Assembly (NCBI GenBank): GCA_019359765.1
Contig: JAHHGU010000006.1
Location: forward strand, 87,306 to 151,305
Source of the DNA: Aphanothece sp. CMT-3BRIN-NPC111
Lineage (GTDB): Bacteria; Cyanobacteriota; Cyanobacteriia; Cyanobacteriales; JAHHGU01
Reading direction: 5' to 3'
Length of the DNA: 64,000 nt
Shown: positions 10,514 through 20,314 of the stretch, one piece after another
Numbering within the stretch: the first letter of the stretch is position 1
Layout: every line of letters starts with the position of its first letter
The notes under the pieces: generated by a model
Seen by the model: only the letters and a program-made list of their open reading frames with translations
Databases searched by the model: none
What the model was told of the DNA's origin: nothing
Translations under genes and position numbers: made by a program

Positions 10514-11566
10514 ATGCTTACTCCCTCCTTTGAATACGTTTTGCCTGTGATTCGGGGAATCCAGGCGGGGCGGGAATATTATGTTTCTATGTGTCCGGTG
10601 CGACTTCTCCCTAAGTTGTTGCCGTTGGATGATGAGGAAGTACCACCGGAAATGAGGGCAGGGCGATCGCGCAATCGCAGCCGTATCCCAGAAATTGCCA
10701 ACTATATTCTTGATAATCCCAGGAGTTATACGTTTTCTGCGATCGCGGCCTCTATTGACGCCGATATCAAATTTGAACCGATTGGCACAGAGGCGGAAGA
10801 ACGGAAAATTGGACGCTTGCGAGTGCCTATGGATGCTCGATTTACAATTAATGATGGGCAGCATCGGCGGGCAGCATTTGAGCTAGCATTGAAGCAGAAT
10901 CCAGATCTAGGTTATGAGACGATCGCGCTTATTCTGTTCCTAGATATTGGTCTAGAGCATTCTCAACAAATATCTACTGACTTAAACCGCTATAGCGTCC
11001 ATCCGGATGCGTCTTTAAACATTCTTTACGATCGCCGGGACAAACAAGCTAACCTGGTGAGAGCAATTATCAAGGAAGTCAAGGTTTTCCGCACCTTGAC
11101 GGATATGGAACGGAGTAATTTAACCGCGCGATCGGGTAAGCTATTTACTCTCAGCAACATTTATAATGCTACTCTTGCCCTGTTAGTTAATCATCAGAAT
11201 AGGGAAATAGAGCAGCAGATTGCACTAGCATCAGGTTATTGGAATGCCGTTAGTAGCTATATTCCAGACTGGGAGCAAGTTTTACAGCGCCAAGTTAGTG
11301 CGAGTGAGATGCGACGGGATTATGTACATAGTCATGCGATCGCGCTTGCTAGTTTAGGGGCAGTTGGGGCAACTCTCCTATCGCTTTATCCTGAGAGTTG
11401 GGAGTCCCATTTAGAAGGTTTGCAACAAATAGATTGGTCGCGGTCTAATCCTGATTGGCAAGGGCGTATTCTCTCTAGTAGTGGAATTTCTAAATCCCGA
11501 ACTAGTGTCAGTCTGATGAGTGCCTATATTAAAGAGCATCTAAATTTACCGCTGAAACCCGATTAG
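10514..11566 (+). CDS. dndB: DNA sulfur modification protein DndB
   Basis: FTINDGQHRRAAFELAL; canonical DndB length of 350 aa; N-terminus YVLPVIRGIQAGREYYVSMCPVRLLPKLL typical of DndB. Confidence 0.85.
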   Translation: MLTPSFEYVLPVIRGIQAGREYYVSMCPVRLLPKLLPLDDEEVPPEMRAGRSRNRSRIPEIANYILDNPRSYTFSAIAASIDADIKFEPIGTEAEERKIGRLRVPMDARFTINDGQHRRAAFELALKQNPDLGYETIALILFLDIGLEHSQQISTDLNRYSVHPDASLNILYDRRDKQANLVRAIIKEVKVFRTLTDMERSNLTARSGKLFTLSNIYNATLALLVNHQNREIEQQIALASGYWNAVSSYIPDWEQVLQRQVSASEMRRDYVHSHAIALASLGAVGATLLSLYPESWESHLEGLQQIDWSRSNPDWQGRILSSSGISKSRTSVSLMSAYIKEHLNLPLKPD

Positions 11567-11671
11567 GAAGGGTTAGACAATGCTAGTGTTTTAGTAGGTA
11601 GGGAGAAATGAGACAGACAGAGTCTATCTCGCTTATAGTTATGCAAACTGCCTTTCTTAATAATTCTCTTT

Positions 11672-13663
11672 TCAGGAATGTTCGTCCTCTTCATCCGAAA
11701 GTTGCTCCACTGAAGACTGACTCTCCAATTGAGGTAATCCCGCTGCAAGTACAGCAGAAAACCTTTCACGAACCATATCTTTTTTTCGCTCATCACTCAT
11801 TTGATCATGTTCTTTTCCGTAGAATCCATTTGTATTAAAACCTCTGTACAGCGTTTGATATGCATCACTACAATTAGGCCATTGAGCTTTATTTGTATCT
11901 GCACTAAAAAACTTTAGAAGCTTTCGCTTGGATAATATTGGCTCACCATTAGCAGTATCGATATCAATTTTTCGAGAGCCAAAGTACCACAAGCATAATA
12001 AAGAAAATATTCTATCCTCTACTGCTTTGGCAACTTTAATTTTATCATTGCCTTGATTAAGAGCTATAAATGTCCATAAGCGATAGGGATGATTATGCAA
12101 AATTGCATCTACCCGGAGAACGCCTTGGTCATAGAGCCGATCAAGAGAACTCAGAACGTTGTCTATATTGCCTAAATTTTTGTCTTTCCCCTTGTACTCG
12201 AACTCAACCACCTTGCTTAGACGAACTATGGCTTTTTGAAATATGGCTTTGAAAGCCCATTGATTGTCTTTCATAGTAGCGATAGCTGTTTGAGGTGCAA
12301 GAATTTCCCGATTATGCCAATCACTATCCTTAGCAAGTTCCTGCTCTTTAATAATTCCTTTGTGTTTACTTGTCTGAGCTTGAAATTTACCAAAAGCGCC
12401 CTCAATTAAGTTATGCTCACGAGCGTACACTAACAAGTTACTGTAGGGCTTAAATTCAAGTAACAGTTTAAGTAGCCAGGGACGGAAGTTAACTTTGAAG
12501 CCTTGTATTGCTGAGTCAAGATAATGCTCTGGTAAACGCGCAAAGGGGGTATTTGGTTCTACGTCTTCGTCACAGTAGTCCTCATAATAGTATTTAGAAA
12601 GAAAGCGCCCTTCGTACTGAACTTCCTGTTCATCTATGCCAAGTGCAGAGTTAATGCTTTTGATGAACTCCTCGACTTGCCTTTTGTCCATTGGGTCTCG
12701 TGGCGGTTTTAGATCTAATGTTGCCGAAACTAATAGATCCAAATGAACTAGAGAATTCAGGTAGTAAGAACTATCAAATCGGTTTGAGTCGTCTTGCCAG
12801 CGCACTAGAGAAAGAGGAATTCGATCCTCAGAATCCTCTGATGTACTCTCAGTCAGCAAAGTTCTAACACATTGGGCATTGATACTCTTATCATCTAGAA
12901 TAAGTTCTCTGGCTTTATCAACAGTCTTGGCATTCTTATTCAAATCAGTAAATAACTCGCGGGAAATTCCCCGAATGGAGTAGTCACCTTCACCCAATGC
13001 ATTCTGAAAGCCAGCACTCGGATGAAGCAAAACGAAAAGAACTGGAATCTTAGTTTGTTGCTCAACAGTGCGAAGGGTGCCGCCCCGAAAGTTTTGATCT
13101 TCACGGAAAGTCCTAAGTGCCCAAAGGCGGTGTTGTCCGTCCACAGCTACTGCAAGTACACGATCTTCATCCCAACGAAGTCGTGCAGAGAGTCCAATGG
13201 AAATGAATTGAACACCGCTAAAGTTAGCAACATTGGCTTCTGGGTGATTCCATTGTGTGTCATCAGGATCAGTACCGTCCCAAGGAATAGGCGGAGGCTC
13301 AATGGTTATAGAGCTATCGAATGTATCCTGAATTTTGCCATCAGCACCTTTCGGCATCAATACGATAGTAATGGCGTTGAAAAACTTCAGCTTCTTAGGA
13401 TCGAGGAGATAGCCTTTAACGATATCGTCCTCTACCCGCTTATCATCAATTTCCCGTTGAAATAGTTCTTTGAGTGACCATTGTGTATCCAATGACGCTG
13501 GAATCTGTTCAGCAATCTTAAGTTCATCAATAGCTCGGTTAATATCCACTAAAGAAAGGAAGTAAGGTAGAGCTATTCCTTCTGATAAAGTGTAAGTCCC
13601 AGTCATACCATAGAGAGGCTTATTAAATCTAGCTTTTCCTTCATTTTTTGAAATTATAAGCAT
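11672..13663 (-). CDS. DGQHR domain protein (DndB-like), copy 3, 663 aa
   Basis: AVDGQHRLWALRTF motif; 6 bp downstream of the GIY-YIG-like gene on the same strand. Confidence 0.75.
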   Translation of the reverse strand: MLIISKNEGKARFNKPLYGMTGTYTLSEGIALPYFLSLVDINRAIDELKIAEQIPASLDTQWSLKELFQREIDDKRVEDDIVKGYLLDPKKLKFFNAITIVLMPKGADGKIQDTFDSSITIEPPPIPWDGTDPDDTQWNHPEANVANFSGVQFISIGLSARLRWDEDRVLAVAVDGQHRLWALRTFREDQNFRGGTLRTVEQQTKIPVLFVLLHPSAGFQNALGEGDYSIRGISRELFTDLNKNAKTVDKARELILDDKSINAQCVRTLLTESTSEDSEDRIPLSLVRWQDDSNRFDSSYYLNSLVHLDLLVSATLDLKPPRDPMDKRQVEEFIKSINSALGIDEQEVQYEGRFLSKYYYEDYCDEDVEPNTPFARLPEHYLDSAIQGFKVNFRPWLLKLLLEFKPYSNLLVYAREHNLIEGAFGKFQAQTSKHKGIIKEQELAKDSDWHNREILAPQTAIATMKDNQWAFKAIFQKAIVRLSKVVEFEYKGKDKNLGNIDNVLSSLDRLYDQGVLRVDAILHNHPYRLWTFIALNQGNDKIKVAKAVEDRIFSLLCLWYFGSRKIDIDTANGEPILSKRKLLKFFSADTNKAQWPNCSDAYQTLYRGFNTNGFYGKEHDQMSDERKKDMVRERFSAVLAAGLPQLESQSSVEQLSDEEDEHS

Positions 13664-13669
13664 TTTGTG

Positions 13670-14350
13670 TCACCCGTACCTAAGAGTAAATGATGGAAGA
13701 AACAGCCTGGATAGAATATCTTCGACTAAACGCTCTGACGCTAATTCGGATAGTTCACAATCTTCAGAAACTTGATTTTCAAATTCATCTGCCTCATCAG
13801 CACCATGTAAGGCAAAGTTTTGTGTACTGAATGAGGTATGAATCAATAGAAGCCTGCACCGATTAATATTATGACCAGCAGCCTTAAGACGTTCACGTAG
13901 AATGCTCTCTTCACGAAGGTGGCTACAAATCCTGGAATGTAGATTACTTGCCTTACCTATATATAGTGGCTGCTGAAATATGAGGGAATTGTCCAAAAGC
14001 ATAAAGAGCAGTTGGCGGAAGGATGGATCAGCAGCGCACTCTCTTAGGACACCTTCTTTAGTGAATGAAATCTCAGGTTGAAGCCTTATCCTGTGTGATG
14101 GGGGAAGTCGTGCCTCTCTGGGAGCGCAATGATCTTTAGAAAGCTCATCCAGAATAGATGTAGTGAAATCTTCAGGATCATTTATTGCACTAGGCTTAAG
14201 CTCAAAACGACGATACCAGGCATATACGCCACCAACATTTTCTGGAATGCGGCTAACAAGAGCGCTATTTCCGCGCATCTGCGTCAAATCATACAAGAGG
14301 ACATTTTCGCTTAGCTGCTGAACAGCCTCATTTCCCTGTAGCCATATCAC
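13670..14350 (-). CDS. GIY-YIG-like nuclease domain protein
   Basis: GVYAWY (GIY-like) at residues 41-46 and PLYIGKASNLHSRICSHL (YIG plus Arg) at 128-145; C-terminal SERLVEDILSRLFLPSFTLRYG resembles the Glu/Asn end of the fold. Confidence 0.6.
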   Translation of the reverse strand: MIWLQGNEAVQQLSENVLLYDLTQMRGNSALVSRIPENVGGVYAWYRRFELKPSAINDPEDFTTSILDELSKDHCAPREARLPPSHRIRLQPEISFTKEGVLRECAADPSFRQLLFMLLDNSLIFQQPLYIGKASNLHSRICSHLREESILRERLKAAGHNINRCRLLLIHTSFSTQNFALHGADEADEFENQVSEDCELSELASERLVEDILSRLFLPSFTLRYG

Positions 14351-14413
14351 AGCAGACTCCTTTAAAACCTAAACATAGCATCATAGTAGAGCTAGGTAGA
14401 ACTAGTGTTCCCA

Positions 14414-14463
14414 TTTATTGCTTGACAGAACCAAAAAATTTATTGCTTGAGAGAATCAAAAAA
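14414..14463. promoter_or_regulatory. 25-bp direct repeat in the divergent dndC / GIY-YIG intergenic region
   Basis: TTTATTGCTTGACAGAACCAAAAAA then TTTATTGCTTGAGAGAATCAAAAAA, 23/25 identical. Confidence 0.5.
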
Positions 14464-14541
14464 TCTCAAAATCTCGTAGGCTAACACTTAACTTGAATAG
14501 AAACGTCTAAAAAACACCCGTATTGTCCCAGGCACAGAGAA

Positions 14542-16113
14542 ATGACTACAGCACAAGAGCCAGAAAATAAAGGTCAAACTCAGCGCAGTGTTGCAGAACT
14601 TGTGGAAGATATCCAACATCTCACCACTGAAATCCAAACACTGTACTGCTTGGATGGGATTCCCTGGGTAGTTGGCTATTCCGGTGGCAAAGACTCCACT
14701 ACTATTTTGCAGCTTGTCTGGAATGCGATCGTATCCCTCCCACCAGAACAGCGAACCAAGCCAATCTATGTTATCTCAACAGACACGTTAGTTGAAAACC
14801 CCATAGTCTCTGCCTGGGTACGCACCTCAATAGCACAGATGAAAGCGGCTGCACAAAACCAAGGAATGCCCATAGAAGCTCATCTGCTCCATCCCAAAGT
14901 GGAGGAAACTTTCTGGGTAAACTTAATTGGTAAGGGCTACCCAGCACCCCGTAATCAATTTCGCTGGTGTACTGAACGCCTAAAAATCCATCCCGCTAAC
15001 CACTTCATACGAGAGGTAGTTCGCGTTAGTGGTGAAACAATTCTTGTATTGGGTACTCGCAAGGCTGAAAGCGCCAAACGTGCTGCCACAATGGAAAAGC
15101 ACCAAGCAGGTAGAGTACGCGATCGCCTTAGCCCTAATGCCAGCTTACCTAACTCCTTGATTTATAGTCCTATTGAAGATTGGCGTAATGATGAAGTCTG
15201 GCTTTACTTGAATCAGTGGCAAAACCCTTGGGGAAATAGCAACAAAGACTTATTCACCATGTATCGAGGAGCGACGGCAGACAACGAATGCCCCCTAGTC
15301 GTTGATACCTCAACCCCCAGTTGCGGCAGTTCTCGCTTTGGTTGCTGGGTTTGCACACTTGTAAGCCAGGATAAATCAATGGCGGCGATGATCCAAAATG
15401 ATCAGGAAAAAGAATGGATGCAGTGTCTCCTCGATATCCGTAATGAATTAGATGAAAAGGATGATCGCGATAAGAGAGACTTCCGTCGCATTTGGGGTGC
15501 TGTCCAACTTTTTGAGCGTAATATTGATGAGAAAACATCCGTTGAACCAATTCCGGGTCCCTATCTAAAAGAATGGCGGGAACATTGGTTAAGACGAGTT
15601 TTAGAAGCACAAACCCAAGTTCGTCGTACTGCACCACCAGAAATGCGAGACATCACCCTAATTACTCAGGAAGAACTGAGCGAAATTCGCCGCATCTGGT
15701 TAGAAGAAAAACACGAATTTGATGATAGCTTGCCGCGTATTTATGAAGAAGCCACAGGCGAACCATTCCAAGAAACGCGCCTGGGTACAGAGAGAAAACT
15801 ATTAGGTAGCGACGAATGGGAAGTCCTACAAGAAATCTGCGATGACAACATCATGCACCTAGAACTGATGGCGAAACTACTAGATACAGAACGCCAACAT
15901 CACGCAAAATCCCGACGCGGCATCTACGACAACCTGTATAAATGCTTTGAAACCAGTTCTCGTTCTAAAGAAGAGGCAATTCAAAATGCCCATGATAAAC
16001 GCGATTTAAAAAAGGCTGCCGCTGAAGCTGATATTGATAAAGTGAAACAGCTAACATGGGCAAGCATGAAATTTGGGGGGCAAACCTCAGAAGATATCGA
16101 AGGAGATAATTAG
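14542..16113 (+). CDS. dndC: DNA phosphorothioation sulfurtransferase DndC
   Basis: PP-loop VVGYSGGKDSTTILQLVWNA; CTERLKIHP and CGSSRFGCWVCTL cysteines. Confidence 0.95.
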   Translation: MTTAQEPENKGQTQRSVAELVEDIQHLTTEIQTLYCLDGIPWVVGYSGGKDSTTILQLVWNAIVSLPPEQRTKPIYVISTDTLVENPIVSAWVRTSIAQMKAAAQNQGMPIEAHLLHPKVEETFWVNLIGKGYPAPRNQFRWCTERLKIHPANHFIREVVRVSGETILVLGTRKAESAKRAATMEKHQAGRVRDRLSPNASLPNSLIYSPIEDWRNDEVWLYLNQWQNPWGNSNKDLFTMYRGATADNECPLVVDTSTPSCGSSRFGCWVCTLVSQDKSMAAMIQNDQEKEWMQCLLDIRNELDEKDDRDKRDFRRIWGAVQLFERNIDEKTSVEPIPGPYLKEWREHWLRRVLEAQTQVRRTAPPEMRDITLITQEELSEIRRIWLEEKHEFDDSLPRIYEEATGEPFQETRLGTERKLLGSDEWEVLQEICDDNIMHLELMAKLLDTERQHHAKSRRGIYDNLYKCFETSSRSKEEAIQNAHDKRDLKKAAAEADIDKVKQLTWASMKFGGQTSEDIEGDN

Positions 16114-16228
16114 CAACGGATAAAACGGATAAGCTATCCGCTATATCCGTTAACTAATCTGCTGCAAAAATAACCTTTGCCCCCTAGCAATACCCCATCG
16201 GCTACATCCGCTAAATAATCCGCTGACA

Positions 16229-18214
16229 ATGATATTCCTGGAACTAGTCCTCCAAAACTTTGGCCCCTACCTGGGCAAACAAGTCATCAACCTCCGCCCA
16301 GAAATAGATAACGAACTTCGCCCCATTATCCTCTTAGGCGGTATGAATGGCGGCGGTAAAACAACTTTAATGGATGCCATTCGCCTCGCCCTTTATGGAC
16401 AACGCGCCCAATGTTCCACACGCGGCAACTTAAGCTATAGCGACTTTCTCACCCAGTCAGTCAACCGCAACACTCCCCCAAGTGAAAAAGCGCGAATTGA
16501 ATTAGCATTTGAACTAATCGAAGACGGCAAACCAATTACCTTAAGAATAGTCAGATATTGGACAACAGAACCCAAAGATGGTAAAGATACTTTGGGCATT
16601 CTTGCTAATGAAGAATGGCCAGATAAAGCTTTAGCCAACACCTGGGACGAGTATATAGAAAACCTACTACCCCTAGGAATTTCTAACTTATTTCTCTTTG
16701 ACGGCGAACAAGTAAAAGAACTCGCCGAAATGGAAACCCCACCCTCTCTCGTCGTTGATGCAATTCAATCCCTTTTAGGACTAGAATTAGCCGAACGCCT
16801 CTCGCAAGACTTAGATATCCTAGTCAGCCGCAAGCGTAAAGAACTTGCCACAGATAAAGAACTCGCTACCCTCGAAGAAATTGAACGGAAACATAGGCAG
16901 AAAACCGAAGAATTAGCAGCTGCAAAACAAGAACTTGCCTCTCGGCAAAATGACATTCATTCCGCAACAGATAACCAGGGCAAAGCAGAGGAAAAATTCC
17001 TTTATGAAGGGGGAAAAATTGCCAGCGAGAAAAACCGCCTAGAAAAACAACAGGAGCATTTCACCAAACAGCTAGAAAAAGCGCGTGAGGCGATGCGAGA
17101 ATTAGCCGCTGGTACTCTTCCTCTAGCTTTAATCTCCCCTATTCTCGAACAAGCTAAATTCCAAGCTGAAAAAGAAAACCGCCAACAACAGGCAAAAATT
17201 GCACGGGATGTTTTGATAGAACGAGATAATAAGTTATTAACCTATATTACAAAGTTGTCATTAGTTCCTGACGAACTTGACAAAATAAAATTTTTTCTTG
17301 CTCAAGAAAATCAACAACTGGAGGAAGAGATTGCCGGAAATGAAAATTCATGGTTACTTGCCTCGCCAGAGGAAATAACTCAGCTTACTAACGTATTAGA
17401 ATACGCACTCAAAACCGAGAATTTTAGAGCGAATGAAAAACAGGAAGAACTGAAACAACTAGAAATTGAGATAGATTCTCTAGACAGACAGATAGCTACC
17501 GCCGCTTCTCCAGAAGCTTATGAACAGTTACAGAATGCAGTCAGAGAAGCCAACAAAAAGCTCGCTCAAGCTGAAGCTGCGCGGGAAATAGTTAAGCGCC
17601 AGTGCGAAGAATTAAACCGTGCGATCGCCCAAACAAAAAAAGAACTAGAAACCTACAGCGAAGAAAACATAAAATTGAGAAATAATCAACATATCATTGC
17701 TTCGGTTGCCAAAGTAAAAGAGACTCTCAAACTATTTAAAGAAAAATTAACCCTGAAAAAACTAAATAAATTAGAACTAGAAGTAACAGAATGCTTCCGC
17801 TATCTATTGCACAAATCTGACTTAGTGCATCGAGTAGCGATTGACACCAAAGATTTTAGCCTTTCTCTCTACGATTCCCAAGGGCAAATCGTACCTAAAA
17901 ATCGTTTATCTGCCGGAGAAAAACAACTTTTAGCCATAGCCTTCTTATGGGGACTAGCACGGGTATCGGGGCGACACTTACCTGTAGCCATAGATACACC
18001 ATTAGGTCGCCTAGATTCTTCTCACCGAGCAAATTTACTTGAACGTTACTTTCCTTCAGCAAGTCACCAAGTTATTCTGTTATCAACAGATACAGAGATT
18101 GGAGAAATGGAAGCAAAGAAGCTGCGAGAAAAAGAAGCGATCGCGCGGGAGTATTTGCTTAAGTATGATATGGGAGAACGGCAAACTAGAGTAGAAGAAG
18201 GTTACTTTTGGTAA
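16229..18214 (+). CDS. dndD: DNA sulfur modification ATPase DndD (SMC/Rad50-like)
   Basis: Walker A GGMNGGGKTTLMDAIRLALYG, coiled coil, signature LSAGEKQLLAIAFLWGL, VAIDTPLGRLD. Confidence 0.95.
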   Translation: MIFLELVLQNFGPYLGKQVINLRPEIDNELRPIILLGGMNGGGKTTLMDAIRLALYGQRAQCSTRGNLSYSDFLTQSVNRNTPPSEKARIELAFELIEDGKPITLRIVRYWTTEPKDGKDTLGILANEEWPDKALANTWDEYIENLLPLGISNLFLFDGEQVKELAEMETPPSLVVDAIQSLLGLELAERLSQDLDILVSRKRKELATDKELATLEEIERKHRQKTEELAAAKQELASRQNDIHSATDNQGKAEEKFLYEGGKIASEKNRLEKQQEHFTKQLEKAREAMRELAAGTLPLALISPILEQAKFQAEKENRQQQAKIARDVLIERDNKLLTYITKLSLVPDELDKIKFFLAQENQQLEEEIAGNENSWLLASPEEITQLTNVLEYALKTENFRANEKQEELKQLEIEIDSLDRQIATAASPEAYEQLQNAVREANKKLAQAEAAREIVKRQCEELNRAIAQTKKELETYSEENIKLRNNQHIIASVAKVKETLKLFKEKLTLKKLNKLELEVTECFRYLLHKSDLVHRVAIDTKDFSLSLYDSQGQIVPKNRLSAGEKQLLAIAFLWGLARVSGRHLPVAIDTPLGRLDSSHRANLLERYFPSASHQVILLSTDTEIGEMEAKKLREKEAIAREYLLKYDMGERQTRVEEGYFW

Positions 18215-18231
18215 GATTGTAAAAAAAATCT

Positions 18232-18651
18232 ATGGAACCCCCACTCAACACCATTAAACTATCCCAAACGGCCAAAGACCAACTCACAAAACTCAAACGC
18301 CTCACAAAAATCGACCAATGGAACATCCTCTGCCGCTGGGCATTTTGCCGTTCCCTAGCAGAACCAACCATCCCCTCCCCAGATCCCATACCAACCATTC
18401 CCTCCCCAGATCCCACCATCACCGGCAGTAACGTAGAAATGACTTGGCGCGTTTTTGGGGGAGAAATATCCGATATTTTAGTAATAGCACTGAAACAACG
18501 CTGCCACAACGATGGCTTAGGCACTGACAAAGAAACACTCGCCACTCAATTTCGCCTGCACTTGCATCGCGGTATTGGCTACTTATCAGGCGATCCAAAT
18601 ATTAAGAAAATTGAAGATTTAATTGCACTTGCTACAAGCTCTCAAACCTGA
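18232..18651 (+). CDS. dndE: DNA sulfur modification protein DndE
   Basis: Position after dndD, small size, IKLSQTAKDQLTKLKR...WNILCRWAFCRSL and C-terminal HRGIGYL. Confidence 0.9.
   Translation: MEPPLNTIKLSQTAKDQLTKLKRLTKIDQWNILCRWAFCRSLAEPTIPSPDPIPTIPSPDPTITGSNVEMTWRVFGGEISDILVIALKQRCHNDGLGTDKETLATQFRLHLHRGIGYLSGDPNIKKIEDLIALATSSQT
18364..18417 (+). repeat. 27-bp tandem duplication within dndE
   Basis: CCAACCATCCCCTCCCCAGATCCCATA followed by CCAACCATTCCCTCCCCAGATCCCACC; peptide TIPSPDP twice. Confidence 0.9.
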
Positions 18652-18721
18652 TTCTGGAAATCAGGCAAAATTAAAAATTAAAGATAAAATTCTTCATTTT
18701 TAATCTTTAATTCTTGTAGTT

Positions 18722-20314
18722 ATGGTCAAGTACAGCGCGAAACTTCCAGAAACCCCAGAAATAGCGCGTCACCGAGCCGCCATCCTCCGCACTAACATCT
18801 CTCGTCCCGTGCGTTTGGCAATAGAATCAGCAATTTTAACCGAAGATACCACATTTTTTGATTACGGATGCGGTCACGGTGGCGATGTCAAGCGATTGGC
18901 TAACAAAGGCTATACCAGCACTGGTTGGGACCCTTACTATCGACCTGATGAACCCCACGTTGCAGCAGATGTTGTCAATCTGGGCTATGTAATCAATGTC
19001 ATTGAAGACCCAGCGGAACGCCGCCAAGCCCTCCTGCAAGCTTGGGAACTCGCCCGTAAGGTCTTAATTGTTGCCGCCCAAGTTTTAATTGATAACCAAG
19101 GTGCTGAGCAACTAGCTTACGCCGACGGCATTGTTACCCGTCGCAACACGTTTCAGAAGTATTTTGAACAGGAAGAACTTAAAAACTACATCGACCAAGT
19201 TCTGAACGTCGATGCAGTTCCAGTAGCGCTGGGCATCTACTTTGTGTTTCGAGATGAAAGTCTTGCCCAAAGCTTCCGCGCATCCCGCTTCCGTTCTCGC
19301 ACCACAACGCCCAGAGTCCGCACCCGCATCAAGCGCTTTGAGGATTATCAAGAAATCCTTGCCCCGTTGATGACCTTTATATGCGATCGCGGACGCCTTC
19401 CCGTCAAAGGCGAACTATCAGCAGAACCCCAGCTAATTGCGGAATTTGGCAACTTGCGCCGCGCCTTTCAATTAATTCTGCAAGCTACCGATCAAGAAGA
19501 GTGGGAGGCGATCGCACTTAAACGCCGCCAAGATCTACTCGTCTATATCGCCCTGAGCCAGTTTGGAAGACGCCCCAAATTTAAAGAGTTAGCGATCGCA
19601 TTCCAACACGATATCAAAGCCTTTTGCGGTAACTACCAGCGAGCCTGCGAAATAGCCGACGAAATGCTCTTCAGCCTTGGTGAACCGGGCGTAATTGCCC
19701 ACTACTGCCAACACAGCCTCATAGGTAAACACTTACCCACTGCCCTCTACGTCCATGTTTCTGCCTTGGAAGAACTCGACCACCTGCTACGACTCTACGA
19801 AGGTTGCGCTAGCCGTACCATTGGTCGCATGGATGGAGCCACCTTAGTTAAATTCCACACCCATAAGCCAAAAATCTCTTACTTGTTTTACCCAGATTTT
19901 GACACAGAACCCCATCCAGCCTTGCACACCAGTATGCAAATCGACCTCCAGGATTTGCAAGTCACTTATCGGGACTACGATACCTCAAACAATCCCCCGA
20001 TTCTGCATCGCAAAGAAACCTTTGTGACGCCTGACTATCCCGACTATGACAAATTTGCCAAACTCACCCAGCAGGAAGAAGCCTGGGGTTTGTTAGATAA
20101 TCCTCGCACCATCGGCACTCGCAAAGGCTGGCAAAAATGCCTTGAAGAACATTGCGCTGAAATTCGAGGCCATCGCCTCTTCTGGCGCAAAGATGCTGAC
20201 CCCTACCGGATCAAAATTGTACGTTCCGCCCACCGCCGCCAGAGAAGGACGGGAGCAGGGGGAGCAGGGGAAGAGAAATTGATTATTACTGCTTCGCGGA
20301 GTTATGAGTTATGA
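18722..20314 (+). CDS. DNA phosphorothioation-associated putative methyltransferase
   Basis: SAM-binding FFDYGCGHGGDVKRLANKGY; follows dndCDE. Confidence 0.85.
   Translation: MVKYSAKLPETPEIARHRAAILRTNISRPVRLAIESAILTEDTTFFDYGCGHGGDVKRLANKGYTSTGWDPYYRPDEPHVAADVVNLGYVINVIEDPAERRQALLQAWELARKVLIVAAQVLIDNQGAEQLAYADGIVTRRNTFQKYFEQEELKNYIDQVLNVDAVPVALGIYFVFRDESLAQSFRASRFRSRTTTPRVRTRIKRFEDYQEILAPLMTFICDRGRLPVKGELSAEPQLIAEFGNLRRAFQLILQATDQEEWEAIALKRRQDLLVYIALSQFGRRPKFKELAIAFQHDIKAFCGNYQRACEIADEMLFSLGEPGVIAHYCQHSLIGKHLPTALYVHVSALEELDHLLRLYEGCASRTIGRMDGATLVKFHTHKPKISYLFYPDFDTEPHPALHTSMQIDLQDLQVTYRDYDTSNNPPILHRKETFVTPDYPDYDKFAKLTQQEEAWGLLDNPRTIGTRKGWQKCLEEHCAEIRGHRLFWRKDADPYRIKIVRSAHRRQRRTGAGGAGEEKLIITASRSYEL

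Noticed and set aside
10496-10864. 122-aa minus strand ORF
   Set aside because: Antisense to the start of dndB; no recognisable domain
15254-15637. 127-aa minus strand ORF
   Set aside because: Antisense within dndC
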